Notes: generated by a model not told the origin, from the letters alone. 40,631 nt of DNA from Persicirhabdus sediminis (GCF_016595495.1 NZ_JAENIM010000029.1:1-40631); one strand, 5' to 3'; positions 1 to 7,979 are shown, counted from the stretch's first letter. Numbers and translations are program-made.

Positions 1-344
1 CGACGCTGATTTTTAGGCAAAATCTTCGGCTCAAATTCTCCCTTGCGATCTCGCGGGATGGCCACCTCTAACTCACCGTGCTCACTGATCGCTTTTTTGC
101 GGCTGGTTCCGTTGCGCACATTTCCGCGTTTACCGCCTTTGCGCTGGCCTTTTTCGTAGCCTAAATGGTCATCCATCTCACCAGCTAAGGCACTCTCGTA
201 GAACCTTTTCATTAGCTTTTTGATGAGATCGTCACCCTGAACTGCCAGCTCAGCCGGACTCGCTCCAGCTGCCTTTTGTTTCGCTATGAATAAGTTAAAA
301 AATTCATCCAACGCCTTGTCTGCTTCTGTCTTTTTTTTCTTCAT
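1..344 (-). mobile_element. IS256-family (mutator-type) transposase, 5' part only
   Basis: The minus strand encodes an N-terminal fragment of about 114 residues starting MKKKKTEADKALDEF at 344 and running off the left edge of the window. The segments LAGEMDDHLGYEKGQR, NVRNGTSRKK and ELEVAIPRDRKGEFEP are the conserved N-terminal block of IS256-type DDE transposases (a typical member has an acidic LGYEK segment, then NxRNGxSxK, then PRDRxGxFEP). The DDE catalytic residues lie outside the window, so intactness cannot be judged. The terminal inverted repeat on this side should lie a little beyond 344; the region 345-430 has a direct repeat GTCATTG at about 412-425 but I cannot define the element end. 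This is a mobile element next to a degenerate, repeat-rich stretch. Confidence 0.88.
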
Positions 345-558
345 GGTCGTATTTTACAAATGCGACCAAAAACACAAATATTATGTCAGGCTCTCGTCTG
401 CGATCAGAGTGGTCATTGGTCATTGGAGACTGCGCCCGCGGTGAATTATTTCTCTCAGTTGTCTGTCTAGTAATATGCACTTTTAGATGATTGCAAAAAT
501 TATTGGATTTAAACTGTCTATCTTTCTATACAGAATGTCTTTTTATTTATGCAATTTA

Positions 559-1079
559 TCACCATGTAAATCCCCAACTTACCAGCTGACCGGACTCGTC
601 AAATTCAACATCTAATCCCACAGGGTCATCATATAAGGGGTTCCTTGTTAACAACAAACTATCTACACCTTCAACTCGGTAGCTGTAAATCATACTACTT
701 GAATTCTTTAGCTTTTCGTCTGGAGAACCTAAGTATTCAATAAGCTCCTTCTCTGTAACTCTCTGCTTCTTCAAAAAAAGCTCAATATCCAGAACTTTAT
801 GAGTCTTAAAAACCATGCTACTTGCTTGCACTTGCTTGCACTTCTTGCACTTGCTTGCACTTCTTGCACTTCTTGCACTTCTTGCACTTCTTGCACTTCT
901 TGCACTTCTTGCACTTCTTGCACTTCTTGCACTTCTTGCACTTCTTGCACTTCTTGCACTTCTTGCACTTCTTGCACTTCTTGCACTTCTTGCACTTCTT
1001 GCACTTCTTTTGACTCACAAGCACTCAAGTGGAAAGCTGAGACCAACATTATTAATGTCCTATTTTGATACCCTCTCAT
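559..1079 (-). pseudogene. Small lipoprotein with VQE tandem repeats, reading frame broken in the repeat
   Basis: Two minus-strand frames together look like one lipoprotein gene. The first starts ATG at 1077-1079 (an internal ATG at 1049 is an alternative start) and has a hydrophobic leader with lipobox LSAC, Cys21. It then has about 17 Val-Gln-Glu units encoded by the 9-bp repeat and runs into a poor tail that stops at 771. The second frame (831-559) gives a globular domain of roughly 85 residues, with VTEKELIEYLGSPDEK then MIYSYRV and VEFDESGQLVSWGF. This pattern resembles the small SmpA/OmlA-like lipoprotein fold (LG.P followed by an aromatic W/Y-Y strand); the resemblance is by eye. One extra base, or two fewer, in the repeat would join leader and domain into about 174 codons. 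It is either a pseudogene, a phase-variable gene or a repeat-length assembly error. No neighbour is obviously co-transcribed. Confidence 0.6.
821..1008. repeat. 9-bp tandem repeat (CTTCTTGCA) with three 10-bp variant units
   Basis: Sixteen perfect consecutive copies of CTTCTTGCA fill 860-1003, followed by a partial copy. Before them lie units of 10, 10, 9 and 10 bp at 821-859, where the 10-bp units read CTTGCTTGCA. The 9-bp units keep the frame (Val-Gln-Glu on the minus strand), but each 10-bp unit shifts it by one. The array lies inside the lipoprotein gene between leader and C-terminal domain, so copy changes among the 10-bp units would switch the downstream frame. Confidence 0.97.
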
Positions 1080-1719
1080 AATATTTAAAAATACTCCATG
1101 TAGTCAACAGCTTGCATCTAATAGCTTCACTTCCAGAAAGAATACCAGAGGCTGGCCCCTGCCATTCACTTCCCCACCCATCTCTCCAGTCCTCAATTAT
1201 ACCGCCAAGTGTTTGATCGCCATTACACCTCTTAATATGACAAGACAGGTTTAGCATCGTATAACAGGTAGTTCAATCTTCAATCACATCATTTTGTTAG
1301 CTTAAATCGCTGAATTCCCTCCCCTAATGTAGATTTAAAATTCCAGCTGGACGGCTCTCTGACCAACTAGGCTTCAATACGTTACTAAATTTTATAACTG
1401 GAATCATTGAACGTCACTTCAGCAAGTTTCTAGCAAGCATTGCTTGCAACAAAAACACATCTCTCCAACAACAGGCTGATAGCACTGCTTATCTTGATGC
1501 CGGTTTGTTGGGTCAGGTGGATTCATCAAATGGCATCTCAAAATTTCAGCTAGCCGTCTCACTCCAGATCGTTTGCTGGTGCAGCTATCGCTAGGCCCAT
1601 GCATGAGTCAGCACGAATCAACGAAGTGGTGAGACTCTATTTACTCCGCTGATATTCATGCAAAGTACCTGCTTTTACTAGTGACACTATAGTGTACAAA
1701 AGCATCTAATCATAAACGC
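1080..1719. other. Intergenic stretch without a recognised gene
   Basis: No protein family was recognised here. A 65-codon minus-strand frame (1257-1060) overlaps the lipoprotein start by about 20 bases and contains GGIIEDWRDGWGSEWQG; it has no clear ribosome binding site and a stop directly upstream, so it could be a gene remnant or chance. A 61-codon frame at 1604-1419 is equally unsupported. A perfect 12-bp palindrome ACACTATAGTGT lies at 1684-1695, just beyond the tRNA-Ser terminator. Confidence 0.5.
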
Positions 1720-1743
1720 AAAAAAGCCGCAATTGCTTGCGGC
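1720..1743 (-). terminator. Rho-independent terminator of tRNA-Ser
   Basis: On the minus strand the sequence forms a stem GCCGCAA / TTGCGGC with a GCAA loop, followed by a run of six T. It lies 17 bases downstream of the tRNA-Ser 3' end. Confidence 0.85.
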
Positions 1744-1760
1744 TATTTGCTTTAGATCAA

Positions 1761-1848
1761 TGGCAGAGGGGGAGGGATTCGAACCCTCGATACCTTGCGG
1801 TATGCCGGTTTTCAAGACCGGTGCATTCAACCACTCTGCCACCCCTCC
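1761..1848 (-). tRNA. tRNA-Ser(UGA)
   Basis: This is an 88-nt class II tRNA on the minus strand. The acceptor GGAGGGG pairs with CCCCTCT (first pair G-U), and the discriminator G is followed by an encoded CCA. The anticodon TGA reads from 1814-1812 in a TTGAAAA-type loop flanked by CCGGT / ACCGG. The variable arm is long (TACCGCAAGGTA) and the T arm is GAGGG TTCGAAT CCCTC. The long variable arm and UGA anticodon identify serine. It is not tRNA-Sec, which would have anticodon UCA. Confidence 0.97.
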
Positions 1849-1981
1849 GTGTGACCTTGTAAGGCGCGCGCAAAGTGCATGGAAACGTGAATAATTGCAA
1901 GCTACAAAAGCAAAGAAATGGCATTTTTTTCATCTCCCATAGTCAAACCACACACAATTCACTCATCATCAGCGGGTAAAA

Positions 1982-2134
1982 ATGAAAACAGACGAACCTG
2001 AAAATTCCTCGCGAGCAGGCACAGCCATGATGGTGATCGGTATTGCCTTAGCAGGTCGCATTCGCGTCGATGAAAAAGGCCCAACGTCCCCAGCTGATGA
2101 AACTACTCAGAGACCGATTCTATGTGAATGTTGA
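1982..2134 (+). pseudogene. Short decayed ORF, possibly a truncated membrane-anchored protein
   Basis: A 50-codon frame begins MKTDEPENSSRAGTAMMVIG, with a short hydrophobic stretch IALAG, and stops at 2134. In another frame just downstream (about 2110-2175) the translation RDRFYVNVELANRAELSLN looks protein-like, so an older longer gene may have been broken by a frameshift. The charged N-terminus followed by a hydrophobic segment would suit a membrane-anchored protein, but no family can be named with confidence. Random chance is a real alternative. Confidence 0.25.
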
Positions 2135-2421
2135 ACTAGCGAATCGGGCTGAGCTCTCGCTCAACTTAAGATGAAATGGGCTTATGGCCCTGCTGGAGGG
2201 CTTGTGACGCTTGAGGTCAGATCGGCTAAATGCTATGGCTGCATTGCTACCGCATCGCCTTATATAATAAAGCGTGCCCGACGCTAGCTAGAGTTAATGA
2301 GACTAGGAATATAGACACTCCCCTCGCCGCTTACTGTAGCTGTAGCAAACCAGATGCAGTTCATTGAAAATGGCCCGCAGTCACTTTTTTTAACTGACTC
2401 AATGAGCGTAGGGTGCAGGTC
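2135..2421. other. Intergenic stretch before the 159-bp array
   Basis: No gene was recognised. The segment contains GCTAGCTAG near 2284 and an AT-rich stretch TATATAATAAAG near 2261. It may hold decayed coding sequence continuing the frame mentioned for 1982-2134. Confidence 0.4.
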
Positions 2422-2998
2422 GATGACATCGGTGAGCTATAGGAAATTTAAGGTGGATCTATCCTAGCTGGCAAAAGCGGCGAAGGATCGCCGCGCTACA
2501 AAGCCTGAAGCCGAGCTAATGGTGCCGCGCCGGTGCGCGCCACCTAGCTAGAAGGTGTGACTGAGTATAGATCGTAGTTTGATGACGTTGGTGAACTATA
2601 GGAAATTTAAGGTGGATCTATCCTGGCTGGCAAAAGCGGCGAAGGATCGCCGCGCTCCAAAGCCTGCGGCCGAACTCATGTTGCAGCGCCGGTGCGCGCC
2701 ACCTAGCTAGAAGGTGTGACTGAGCATAGATCGTAGTTTGATGACGCCGGTGAACTACGGGTAATATAAGGTGGATCTATCCTAGCTGGCAAAAGCGGCG
2801 AAGGATCGCCGCGCTCCAAAGCCTGCGGCCGAACTCATGTTGCAGCGCCGGTGCGCGCCACCTAGCTAGAAGGTGTGACTGAGCATAGATCATAGTTTGA
2901 TGACGCCGGTGAACTACGGGTAATATAAGGCAGATCTATCTTAACCGGCAAAAGCGGCGAAGGATCGCCGCGCTCCAGAGCCTGCGGCCGAACTCATG
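2422..2998. repeat. 159-bp tandem repeat, about 3.6 copies, each with a hairpin
   Basis: Units start at 2422, 2581, 2740 and 2899, exactly 159 bp apart; similarity ends near 2998 inside the fourth unit, and a weakly similar 28-bp stretch precedes the first. Each unit carries the hairpin GCGGCGAAGGATCGCCGC (2477, 2636, 2795, 2954), a segment ACCTAGCTAGAAGGTG and a second GC-rich segment GCGCCGGTGCGCGCC. Units 2 and 3 are almost identical outside a few positions, while 1 and 4 are more diverged. 159 is a multiple of three, but no convincing open frame spans the units. The array sits between tRNA-Ser and tRNA-Pro. Confidence 0.95.
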
Positions 2999-3026
2999 GA
3001 GCGGCTTCGGCTCCGGTGGCGCGAAG

Positions 3027-3065
3027 CTGATCTGATCTGATCTGATCTGATCTGATCTGATCTGA
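3027..3065. repeat. Pentanucleotide microsatellite CTGAT
   Basis: The 5-bp unit CTGAT is repeated about seven times in succession, directly after the 159-bp array and 36 bases before the tRNA-Pro terminator. It lies outside any gene I can support. Confidence 0.95.
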
Positions 3066-3100
3066 GAAATGTGTGAAGATTTTGCAGCTGGCTAGAAAAC

Positions 3101-3217
<117 letters not shown>

Positions 3218-3765
3218 CTGGCCTTGCGGCGGCGGGAAACTGCACTCGATTACCGTTTCGTTCAAGGAAAAACGATATCGAGAGATGACTTTTTTCAGCA
3301 AGCAGAAATCAATACGCCACGGGAGGCATTTAATTCCAGTCAATTAGCCGATGAAACACCCCATTGAAGATAATAAAGAAATGTGGATTATTAGCACCGC
3401 TGAAACTGTCCCCCTCATGAACAAAATACAAAAACCACCACAATTCCCCCACTATTGCGCCTGCCATTGACAGCAAAAATCACCCCTCTCCTGCCACATT
3501 TACTGAATATTCGTGAAATTATTTTTGCTCACGCGCTCATCTAGCCAGATGAGTTCGACAATCAGCTGGAAATCATCATGAGCGGATACGGAAAAATCCG
3601 CCATTTGGCATGCGCAGCGTGAGCTGACAGCTCACCCAGTCATGAAATAATTCTATAACCAGAATCAATCGAACGTTCATATTTATCTAGCATTTCTGAA
3701 CTTTCAACCTATAGTGTGTGAGTATTGGGGTCAGCCCCGAACAAATAACAAACACAACAACTACG
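3218..3765. other. Intergenic stretch upstream of the Ala-rich lipoprotein
   Basis: No gene was recognised in this stretch of about 550 bases. It contains two inverted repeats: GCGGAT with ATCCGC around 3583-3602, and the perfect odd palindrome GTGAGCTGACAGCTCAC at 3619-3635, annotated separately. A promoter for the lipoprotein presumably lies in the AT-rich part at 3640-3720, but I could not pick convincing -35/-10 boxes. Confidence 0.5.
3619..3635. promoter_or_regulatory. Perfect 8-bp inverted repeat, possible operator
   Basis: GTGAGCTGACAGCTCAC is symmetrical around a single central A and lies 130 bases upstream of the Ala-rich lipoprotein start. The form suits a dimeric regulator site. 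It could also simply reflect the general abundance of AGCT in this genome. Confidence 0.3.
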
Positions 3766-4275
3766 ATGAAAACAATCCATACAATCATTGCGGCAAGCAT
3801 CGCCATGAGCCTTGCTTCATGCGAGAAAGCAGCTGACGAAGCCAACAAAAAGGCCGAAGAAGCAAAAGCGGAAATGGCAGCCGCCACTGAAAAAGCAGCC
3901 GAAGCAGCCAAAGAATCTGCGGGTGAAATCACTGAAGGCAGCAAAAAGGTAGCTAACGAAGTCGTTGAAGAGACAGAAAAAGCCGTCGACGCTACGACCG
4001 AAGCTGCATCTGACGCCATGGACGCCACCAAAGAAGCCGCATCTGACGCCATGGACACTACCAAAGAAGCTGCTAGTGATGCCGCTGACGCCGCTACAGA
4101 AGCAGCCGCCGACGCTACTGAGTCAGTAGAAGAAGCTGCTAGTGACGCAGCTGACAGCGCTCAGGAAGCCGCTGACGACGCCATGGAAGGTGCTGAAAAA
4201 GCAGCTGACGATGCTGCAGACAAAGCACAAGATGCGATGGACGACGCAAAAAATTCATTACCATCAGCTCCATAG
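3766..4275 (+). CDS. Ala/Glu/Asp-rich repetitive lipoprotein, 169 aa
   Basis: The protein starts MKTIHTIIAASIAMSLASC, a lipoprotein signal peptide with lipobox LASC (Cys19), so the mature protein should be lipid-anchored in the envelope. The start at 3766 was chosen because the signal peptide begins there; a longer in-frame extension to 3718 has no such logic. The rest is almost entirely Ala, Glu, Asp, Lys and Thr in imperfect heptad/undecad-like repeats (EAASDAMDATK, EAASDAMDTTK, EAASDAADAATE). This predicts a long amphipathic, acidic helix or coiled coil like LEA-type or Lpp-like spacer proteins. No catalytic domain is visible. A strong terminator follows, so it is probably a single-gene transcript. 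Function unknown; a structural or stress role is an inference. Confidence 0.85.
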   Translation: MKTIHTIIAASIAMSLASCEKAADEANKKAEEAKAEMAAATEKAAEAAKESAGEITEGSKKVANEVVEETEKAVDATTEAASDAMDATKEAASDAMDTTKEAASDAADAATEAAADATESVEEAASDAADSAQEAADDAMEGAEKAADDAADKAQDAMDDAKNSLPSAP

Positions 4276-4314
4276 TTCTAGCTGACTGATCAAAGATAAT
4301 CATTCCATGCATTA

Positions 4315-4347
4315 AAATCCGGCCGCTATCCGCGGTCGGATTTTTTT
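4315..4347 (+). terminator. Rho-independent terminator after the Ala-rich lipoprotein
   Basis: AATCCGGCCGC pairs with GCGGTCGGATT (one mismatch) around a TATC loop and is followed by a run of T. Confidence 0.9.
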
Positions 4348-4401
4348 ACGCAACCTTGCAAGCTAGGTGAGCCGTGCTTAGTGTTGGCCAGAAAGTAAAT
4401 T

Positions 4402-5454
4402 ATGGACAGAGAAGAAATCATCAAGCTAACAAGCATGGCATCCTGTGGTGGATGAGCGTCCAAGCTCGACCCTGCGTCACTGGTGCAAGTTTTGCATCAA
4501 CTACCACAACACAACGATGATAGATTGCTAGTTGGCTCAGCTACCGCTGACGACGCTGGTGTATTCAAAATCGACGATCAGCGCGCGCTTGTGCAGACCT
4601 TAGATTTCTTCACCCCTATCGTCGACGACCCGTATTTGTTTGGCAAAATCGCGGCGGCGAATTCGCTCTCTGACGTCTACGCCATGGGTGGCAGACCGAT
4701 TACGGCGATGGCTATTGCCGGCATGCCCGACGATTTGCTAGACAATGAGACCATTCGCGAAATTTTGCGAGGAGGAGCCGAAATGGTCATGCAAGCAAAG
4801 GCCAGCTTAGTTGGTGGCCATACAATTAAAAATCCAGAGCCGATTTACGGTCTATCAGTCACCGGCATCGTTCACCCAGACAATGTGCTAGCCAATGCTA
4901 ACGCTGAAGCTGGCGAACTCATCATTCTTACTAAACCACTCGGCACAGGCATTCTATCAACTGCCATCAAAAGAGGCCTGTGCGATGCCGAGTTAGAGCT
5001 CAAAGCATCTGAGATCATGATCCACCTGAATACAGTGGGCGCCTATCTAGCTGAAAAAGGTCTGGTAAAAGCCTGCACGGACATCACAGGATTTGGCCTC
5101 GCTGGTCACTTGATAGAAATGGCTGACGCCAGCGGCACCACTGCCATTTTAGACAGCTCGGTCATTCCAGCTATCTCACCGGAGGTGATAGAGTTCATCG
5201 AACAAGGTTGCGTCCCAGGCGGCACGAAAAAGAACCTGCTCAACGCCGAAACCAAAATCAGCTTTGGTGAACACATCAGCGAATCACTCAAACTGCTGCT
5301 GGCTGATGCACAAACATCTGGCGGACTTATGCTCTCTGTACCAGCTGTTCACGCGGAAGAGGTACTCGCCCACCTCCATCAAGAAGCGACTCCGTGCGCC
5401 GTGGTCATCGGCAAAATGGTAGCGCGCGCGCAACACAGCATCATCGTCGAATAA
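4402..5454 (+). CDS. selD: Selenophosphate synthase with in-frame UGA (selenocysteine) at position 18
   Basis: Makes selenophosphate from selenide and ATP, the selenium donor for Sec-tRNA and for selenouridine in tRNA. Reading from ATG 4402 gives MDREEIIKLTSMASCGG, then TGA at 4453-4455, then ASKLDPASL, followed by an open frame to 5454; total 350 codons including the UGA, the normal SelD length. In E. coli SelD catalytic Cys17 is followed three residues later by Lys20; here UGA18 is followed three residues later by Lys21, so the UGA falls exactly on the catalytic Cys. Downstream motifs are typical: SATADDAGVF (ATP/Mg binding), DFFTPIVDDPYLFGKIAAAN, SDVYAMGG, and a later DITGFGLAGHLIEM. Sec-containing SelD proteins are known in several bacteria, so readthrough is the best explanation rather than a nonsense mutation. 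A start after the UGA would lose the catalytic loop. No strong Shine-Dalgarno was seen. selA, selB and selC must be elsewhere. Confidence 0.93.
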
Positions 5455-5518
5455 TCTATCGATTAGACTCTAATCAGCCAGCCTAGGAGAAAATTCCAGC
5501 TGGCTGGAAATTTCTAAC

Positions 5519-5553
5519 TACCGCATCAGCCCAGCGCTGTGCGGTAATTTTTT
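5519..5553 (+). terminator. Rho-independent terminator after selD
   Basis: TACCGCA pairs with TGCGGTA, with an inner CAGC/GCTG stem, followed by a run of six T. Confidence 0.85.
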
Positions 5554-5948
5554 GTCCACCTATCGCGGATAGTTTCCATCTAGCTAGGCCATCGTGCGAG
5601 GTGATCTAGCAAAACCTAGCTAGAATAACTCACTGATCCATTCGGCAAGTTAGATATTTTCTGACCCTTATCAGGAAAAATAAAAACTCTGAGAATGATG
5701 ACGACGATGCCCATTTTCAGCCGATTTGACGAATTCGGACTAGAGTCAGACGCGTGCTATCAATCTCTGCGTTTATGGGGGAAAATCATCCTTGCCAGAG
5801 GAATGACTAGTCCGTAATCAAGCTAAGAAATCAGTAATACACGCGTATTACTGAATCCATATTCTAGCTAGCCCAATGCCATACTCCCACGATGGCAATC
5901 ACCAGCTAGCAAGCTCACAATCAATTCATACCACTAACTACCATCCCT
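5554..5948. other. Intergenic stretch between selD and the MFS gene
   Basis: No gene was recognised. The stretch 5575-5635 is remarkable for five CTAG sites in about 55 bases (TCTAGCTAGG, ATCTAGC, CCTAGCTAGA). An inverted repeat AATACACGCGTATT lies near 5835. The MFS promoter presumably lies in the last 150 bases, but no clear boxes could be chosen. Confidence 0.5.
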
Positions 5949-7514
5949 ATGGATCTTACTAACAAAGAACGGAACCTACTTTTTTGGGCCAGCTTTCTCT
6001 CACTAGCAGCCGCTGGCTTCGGATTTGTCTTCCGCGTCATGATGCCCAACATCTGGGCCGATGAATTTAATATCACGGGAGCCGAAGTTGGCCATCTAGC
6101 TGGCGCCGCACTCTGGCCAATCGCCATCACCATGATTTTATTCAGCTTTTTGGTAGATAAAATTGGCTACAAGAGCTCGATGATGATCGCCTTCGGCCTG
6201 CAGACACTCTCGGTCATTCTCACTTTCGTGGCCAAAGATACACGTATTCTTTGGTATGCCTGTTTCGCAGCCGGCCTCGGTCACGGCGTGGTAGAAGCCT
6301 GCATCAACCCACTGTGCGCAGCCATCTATCGCGAAGAAAAAAGTAAGTGGCTCAACATCCTGCACGCTGCCTGGCCAGCTGGTATCGCCGCTGGCGGCAC
6401 GATTTACCTGCTCACCCGAGATTCCCTCCACTGGAATACCGTTTTCCTTTTCATGCTGCTGCCCGTCATCGCTTACGCCGTGATGTTTCTGCTCTGCCAC
6501 CGCTATCCAGCTGACGAGCGCGTGGAGGCAAATGTTTCCACTCGCGACATGCTCAAAGAGTTTGGTGGCCTAGGTGCCTTTATCGCCATCACCTTCCTGT
6601 TTTATGAGATCGCCAAACAAGCTGGCGGTCATTTCGATCCAGATGGCAGTTCATTTGTCATGCAAAACCACCTTTCCGTCAGCCTTGCCATTGGCGCGCT
6701 GGGCGGCCTGATCTTTGGATTTGTGGTGAAATCCATGGGCCAGATCCTCTTTTTCATCCTCTGCCTGATCATGATCCCGCTCGCCACTGCCGAACTCGCC
6801 ACTGACGGCTGGATTCAAAGCCTGATGCAGCCGGTGCTAGCTGAAGAATATGACATGCACTCTGGCTGGGCAATTGTCGCCTCAGCTTGCATCATGATGA
6901 CGCTGCGCTTCTTTGCAGGCGTGCCGCTGAAATTCATGAGCCCGCCAGCCCTATTGCTCTTTAGCTCGATATTTTCCATCATCGGCCTCTATCTGCTATC
7001 TGGCGCTACTGGCATCATGATTTTTGTGGCCTTTGCTTTCTACGCGGTAGGTCAGACATTTTACTGGCCCACAGTGCTTGGATTTGTCGCTGAGCGATTC
7101 CCTAAAGGTGGCGCGGTTACACTGAATACCGTCAGCGCCATCGGCCTGCTAACCGTTGGCATCTTTGGTTTCCCATTCCTCGGCGCCGTCAAAGATAGCT
7201 TCGACGCTAAAGCAGTGAAAGCCACCGAGCCAGCCATCTACGCCGAAGCTCAGGCGGCTGGAATTGCCGAAAACAAAAAGCTTTTTGGCGTTCCCTACCA
7301 GAGCATCAATACGGAAAAACTGATGGATGAAGTCGAAATCGACGCCCACAACAAAACCGTGCTGGAAGATGAGATCGACAAAAGTGCGCGCAAAACCATC
7401 AAAGTGGCTGCCGTATTGCCGCTCACTATGGCTATCGCATTTTTGTTTATCATCATCTGGTTCCGCATGAATGGTGGCTACAAAGCCATTCACCTCACCC
7501 AGCCAGAAGCGTAA
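5949..7514 (+). CDS. Major facilitator superfamily transporter, 521 aa
   Basis: This is an integral inner-membrane protein with about twelve hydrophobic segments and hence a secondary transporter of small solutes. Family signs are a first helix beginning LLFWASFLSLAAAGFGF, the cytoplasmic loop SFLVDKIGYKSSMM (the MFS loop 2-3 signature with a conserved Asp and Gly), and the segment GLGHGVVEACINPLCAA, which resembles the G-x-G-x-x-E-x-x-x-N-P helix of FucP-like sugar MFS members. A soluble stretch of about 100 residues near the C-terminus, EPAIYAEAQAAGIAENKK onward, lies before the final membrane helix and is unusual. The substrate cannot be read; a sugar is a guess. A terminator follows, so it is likely monocistronic. 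The start at 5949 places the first helix at residue 10. Confidence 0.88.
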   Translation: MDLTNKERNLLFWASFLSLAAAGFGFVFRVMMPNIWADEFNITGAEVGHLAGAALWPIAITMILFSFLVDKIGYKSSMMIAFGLQTLSVILTFVAKDTRILWYACFAAGLGHGVVEACINPLCAAIYREEKSKWLNILHAAWPAGIAAGGTIYLLTRDSLHWNTVFLFMLLPVIAYAVMFLLCHRYPADERVEANVSTRDMLKEFGGLGAFIAITFLFYEIAKQAGGHFDPDGSSFVMQNHLSVSLAIGALGGLIFGFVVKSMGQILFFILCLIMIPLATAELATDGWIQSLMQPVLAEEYDMHSGWAIVASACIMMTLRFFAGVPLKFMSPPALLLFSSIFSIIGLYLLSGATGIMIFVAFAFYAVGQTFYWPTVLGFVAERFPKGGAVTLNTVSAIGLLTVGIFGFPFLGAVKDSFDAKAVKATEPAIYAEAQAAGIAENKKLFGVPYQSINTEKLMDEVEIDAHNKTVLEDEIDKSARKTIKVAAVLPLTMAIAFLFIIIWFRMNGGYKAIHLTQPEA

Positions 7515-7569
7515 TTGATACCATTGGAGAGCTAAATTGGGCGAATGGTATAAGCCCACTTCCCCAGCC

Positions 7570-7604
7570 ATCCCCTGACTAGCGCCGAGCTCAGGGGATT
7601 TTTT
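7570..7604 (+). terminator. Rho-independent terminator after the MFS gene
   Basis: ATCCCCTGA pairs perfectly with TCAGGGGAT, followed by a T run. Confidence 0.9.
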
Positions 7605-7851
7605 CCTGAAAAATCACAATTTCGCAGCTAGCTGACGGGTCATAAAATCACAAACATCACCGCAAAATTGTATTTCGCCTACGCGCAGCTGTGAAATTCA
7701 TCACCAGCAGCAGAAAAAATCATCATCTCAAATCGTTGTATATTAAACACTTCTTAATTAAATCGAAAATTAATACAAAAACGATCTTGCCATGAGGCGA
7801 TTTCTGAGTACTTTTCCGCCGCCGCGAGGCACCAAGCAAATCCAACTAAAG
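7605..7851. other. AT-rich region upstream of tRNA-Lys
   Basis: No gene is visible. An imperfect inverted repeat (ATCGTTGTATATTAA against TTAATACAAAAACGAT) spans about 7733-7788, 65 bases upstream of tRNA-Lys, and the tRNA promoter must lie in this stretch. A frame beginning at 7792 runs through the tRNA and is an artefact. Confidence 0.45.
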
Positions 7852-7924
7852 GCGCAGATAGCTCAGTTGGTAGAGCAGTTGGCTTTTAACCAATTGGTCC
7901 TGGGTTCGAGTCCCAGTCTGCGTA
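7852..7924 (+). tRNA. tRNA-Lys(UUU)
   Basis: This is a 73-nt tRNA with acceptor GCGCAGA pairing TCTGCGT (first pair G-U) and discriminator A. The D arm is GCTC AGTTGGTA GAGC. The anticodon stem GTTGG / CCAAT encloses the loop CTTTTAA with anticodon TTT, and the T arm is CTGGG TTCGAGT CCCAG. Unlike tRNA-Ser and tRNA-Pro in this window, CCA is not encoded (the next bases are CTTT), so a CCA-adding enzyme is required. Its 3' end is the source of the downstream repeat family. Confidence 0.96.
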
Positions 7925-7944
7925 CTTTTAGTTTGCTTAATTTA

Positions 7945-7979
7945 ATCCACACGATTCTCTTGAACGTGTGGATTTTTTT
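7945..7979 (+). terminator. Rho-independent terminator of tRNA-Lys
   Basis: ATCCACACG pairs with CGTGTGGAT and is followed by seven T. It begins 21 bases after the tRNA end. Confidence 0.92.

Noticed and set aside
799-1068. Plus-strand frames of repeated Cys-Thr-Ser, Leu-Leu-Ala or Phe-Leu-His over the 9-bp array, and a minus-strand Lys-Cys-Lys frame
   Set aside because: They are pure translations of the tandem repeat in other frames; only the Val-Gln-Glu frame has a lipoprotein leader.
1761-1848. tRNA-Sec gene (selC) for the SelD UGA
   Set aside because: The anticodon is UGA rather than UCA and the acceptor/T arms have the normal serine length.
2422-2998. CRISPR array
   Set aside because: The units are 159 bp with homology over the entire unit and no unique spacers; no cas genes are present.
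4402-4482. SelD nonsense mutation making a pseudogene
   Set aside because: The UGA is exactly at the catalytic Cys position, the rest of the frame is intact and conserved, and Sec at this place is known in SelD.
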